Under the pieces are notes generated by a model. The model saw nothing but the letters and a program-made list of their open reading frames with translations, did not search any database and had not been told where the DNA came from. Of a stretch of DNA of 23,311 nt, positions 21,853-23,311 are shown piece after piece. Within the stretch, counting starts at the first letter, position 1. Every line of letters begins with the position of its first letter. This DNA is from Deltaproteobacteria bacterium (GTDB taxonomy: Bacteria > Desulfobacterota > DSM-4660 > Desulfatiglandales > HGW-15). The translations under genes and the position numbers were made by a program. The DNA lies in assembly GCA_020060215.1 (NCBI GenBank), contig JAGVAP010000108.1, positions 1 to 23,311 of the forward strand, read 5' to 3'.

Positions 21853-23310
21853 TCAGGAAGGAATATACGGCAGAATCAGGTGCGATTGGCCGAAGTGAAT
21901 CGTATGCGTCACCGTCGTCATGTGCGGCAGGTAGTGCACGCCCCAGGCACCGAGGTGCGACATGTAGTCATCCTGGTTCCGGATGATCAACTCGATCCTA
22001 TGTCCCTTCTTGAACACCATCGCCGTCGGCATGAGCGCGATGGCGTACTCGAGCACCTTCCCGGGCGGGACAGGCACCGGATCCTGGCGCGGGTGGATGG
22101 GCAGATAGGGCTTTGATTTCGCCGTATCCAGCGCCCGGTGCTCCGCCGCCAGAGCGCCGGTCGTGACGAGCTGCTTCTTGCCTTCCGGGGAGACGTCCAC
22201 CAGGTCGATGAGCCAGTTGGTCTCATCCTTGTCGATCGCCGCATCCAGATACAGGGCCATGTACCCGGTGATCTCCGTATCCCGGGCCAGCGGCGCGGTC
22301 TTGTAGGTCAGGCAGTGGACCGTCGGATCGATGTAGGGCGCCTGCTGGGTGAAGACATCCGGCTCGACCGTCCCCTTCACCGGCTCGGTGGAAAGTCCGC
22401 CTTTCGGATGCAGGTAGAACTTCACGTACTCGGTCCTCGCCAGGGGCCATTCATTCTCAAAGCGCCACTTGTTGATCCCGTTTACATAGATCTTGAGCGG
22501 CGGTTCCTCCGTTACGCCCGTATCGATCCCCTTCAGGAAGTAATCCATCCATCGCACGACCTCGTCGGAATACTGCACCTGCGGCCGGTCCGGCGACATG
22601 GGAGGCCACAGCAGCATCTTCTTCTGCTTGGACCCGATGTTCTCGAACGCCTCAAAGGTGCACCAGGTATGGGTGGCGACGATCCCCGAGGTGGACATGT
22701 ACGTCGGCATCTGGATCTGGGGGAGCCTGGAGGGCGGCGGAGGCGTGGGATGAAATCCCTCGAGGTAGCTGTCGAAGACCATGGGACACCGCATGGGGTA
22801 TTTCAAAAGGGTGTACCACTTGCTGTTATACTTGATATCCGGGTGGTTCAGCGCCTCCTCAAGCCTGCGCTCCAGCTCCTGCTTGGGAAGGCTCAGCATG
22901 TGCGGCGGCGTGGGGACGTTCTCCGGGACCGGGGAGCTGTCATTGCCGTGCCTGCCGGTCAATACGCTGAACATCTTGCAGTCCAGGATCCCCGTAAACG
23001 CACGGTCGGACTTCAGGGGGTAGATGTTCAGGAAGGGGGTGATGGCCTTCAAGGCAGGGTGCGGCTCCTCGGCCGCCTCGAACTGGGTGCCCCCGAAACC
23101 GCATGCCCCCGTCATGCCGACCTGCCCGTCACACCAGGGCTGTCTGATGATCCAGTCGATCATGTCGAAGGTATCTTCACGGGGGATCCACATGCTGCTG
23201 GGCAACACGCTCTTCCCGTTCGACTTGCCGATGTTCCTGGCCTCGGGGATGATGTGCACATACCCTCGCGACACGAGATAATCGATGTCCCCGGCCTCGA
23301 TCGACCCGTC
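21853..23310 (-). CDS. CocE/NonD (X-Pro dipeptidyl-peptidase S15-like) hydrolase family protein, N-terminus beyond window
   Basis: The frame is open to the right edge (DYLVSRGYVHIIPEARNIGKSNG is typical of the region before the nucleophile), so the GTG at 23274 is internal and the N-terminus lies outside. Counting from that GTG, the nucleophile elbow region VGMTGACGFGGTQFEAA (52-68) carries Cys58 where family members have Ser (GxSYxG). The usual GW-Y-D aspartate region reads STSGIVATHTW (194-204) and the GPWxH histidine region reads LLWPPMSP (221-228), so the canonical Asp and His are not recognisable. A LKGIDTGV segment leads into the C-terminal jelly-roll domain (from about residue 265), ending HLILPYIPS. 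The fold is clear but serine-hydrolase activity is doubtful. It is followed by a hairpin and then the OsmC-like gene on the same strand. Confidence 0.85.
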   Translation of the reverse strand, partial: DGSIEAGDIDYLVSRGYVHIIPEARNIGKSNGKSVLPSSMWIPREDTFDMIDWIIRQPWCDGQVGMTGACGFGGTQFEAAEEPHPALKAITPFLNIYPLKSDRAFTGILDCKMFSVLTGRHGNDSSPVPENVPTPPHMLSLPKQELERRLEEALNHPDIKYNSKWYTLLKYPMRCPMVFDSYLEGFHPTPPPPSRLPQIQMPTYMSTSGIVATHTWCTFEAFENIGSKQKKMLLWPPMSPDRPQVQYSDEVVRWMDYFLKGIDTGVTEEPPLKIYVNGINKWRFENEWPLARTEYVKFYLHPKGGLSTEPVKGTVEPDVFTQQAPYIDPTVHCLTYKTAPLARDTEITGYMALYLDAAIDKDETNWLIDLVDVSPEGKKQLVTTGALAAEHRALDTAKSKPYLPIHPRQDPVPVPPGKVLEYAIALMPTAMVFKKGHRIELIIRNQDDYMSHLGAWGVHYLPHMTTVTHTIHFGQSHLILPYIPS

Positions 23311-23311
23311 C

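Noticed and set aside
1..23311. tRNA, rRNA or insertion sequence genes
   Set aside because: No cloverleaf-like or rRNA-like segment and no transposase-like protein was recognised on either strand by eye.

Overview
The window is GC-rich bacterial DNA. Its gene content suggests a strictly anaerobic Desulfobacterota (deltaproteobacterial) type of organism: an electron transfer flavoprotein next to an Emo-type membrane FeS quinone oxidoreductase, a tungsten-type aldehyde oxidoreductase with HdrA- and HdrD-like partners, an apparent selenocysteine codon in an OsmC-family gene, and many small palindromic intergenic repeats. This placement is inferred from gene content only.

Layout. At 2-481 (+) is the 3' end of a DUF89 metal-dependent phosphatase, followed by a REP-like repeat cluster. 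From 16841 down to 650 every recognisable gene lies on the minus strand, in two blocks. The upstream block (16841-10152) encodes an HdrD/BamD-like CCG-domain protein, a double-length HdrA/BamE-like flavoprotein, an AOR-family tungstopterin oxidoreductase and a polyferredoxin; the last three are tightly coupled. The downstream block (9871-650) encodes a two-subunit phosphotransferase laid out like a split rifampin phosphotransferase or PEP synthase without a pyruvate barrel, a tandem-duplicated NIPSNAP-like protein, an Emo-like membrane oxidoreductase, EtfA, EtfB and a phytoene-dehydrogenase-like FAD oxidoreductase. A 369-bp repeat-filled stretch without genes (16842-17210) follows, then a divergent SDR/LysR pair, a transglutaminase-like protein and a Tm-1-like/UPF0261 protein on the plus strand. 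The minus strand at the right end holds an OsmC-family gene with an in-frame TGA at the active-site position and a CocE/NonD-type hydrolase fragment running off the window.

How the genes could work together (inference). The locus looks catabolic. A substrate would be phosphorylated by the split dikinase and/or oxidised or reduced by the AOR enzyme. AOR electrons could pass through the ferredoxin to the HdrA/HdrD flavin-FeS module, and electrons from an acyl-CoA dehydrogenase or the FAD oxidoreductase could enter the quinone pool through EtfAB and the Emo-like protein. The substrate cannot be read from the sequence. The strongest candidates for something undescribed are the split phosphotransferase with its NIPSNAP partner, and its placement between an AOR-Hdr module and an Etf-Emo module. 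The Sec-type OsmC gene is the clearest single-gene oddity.
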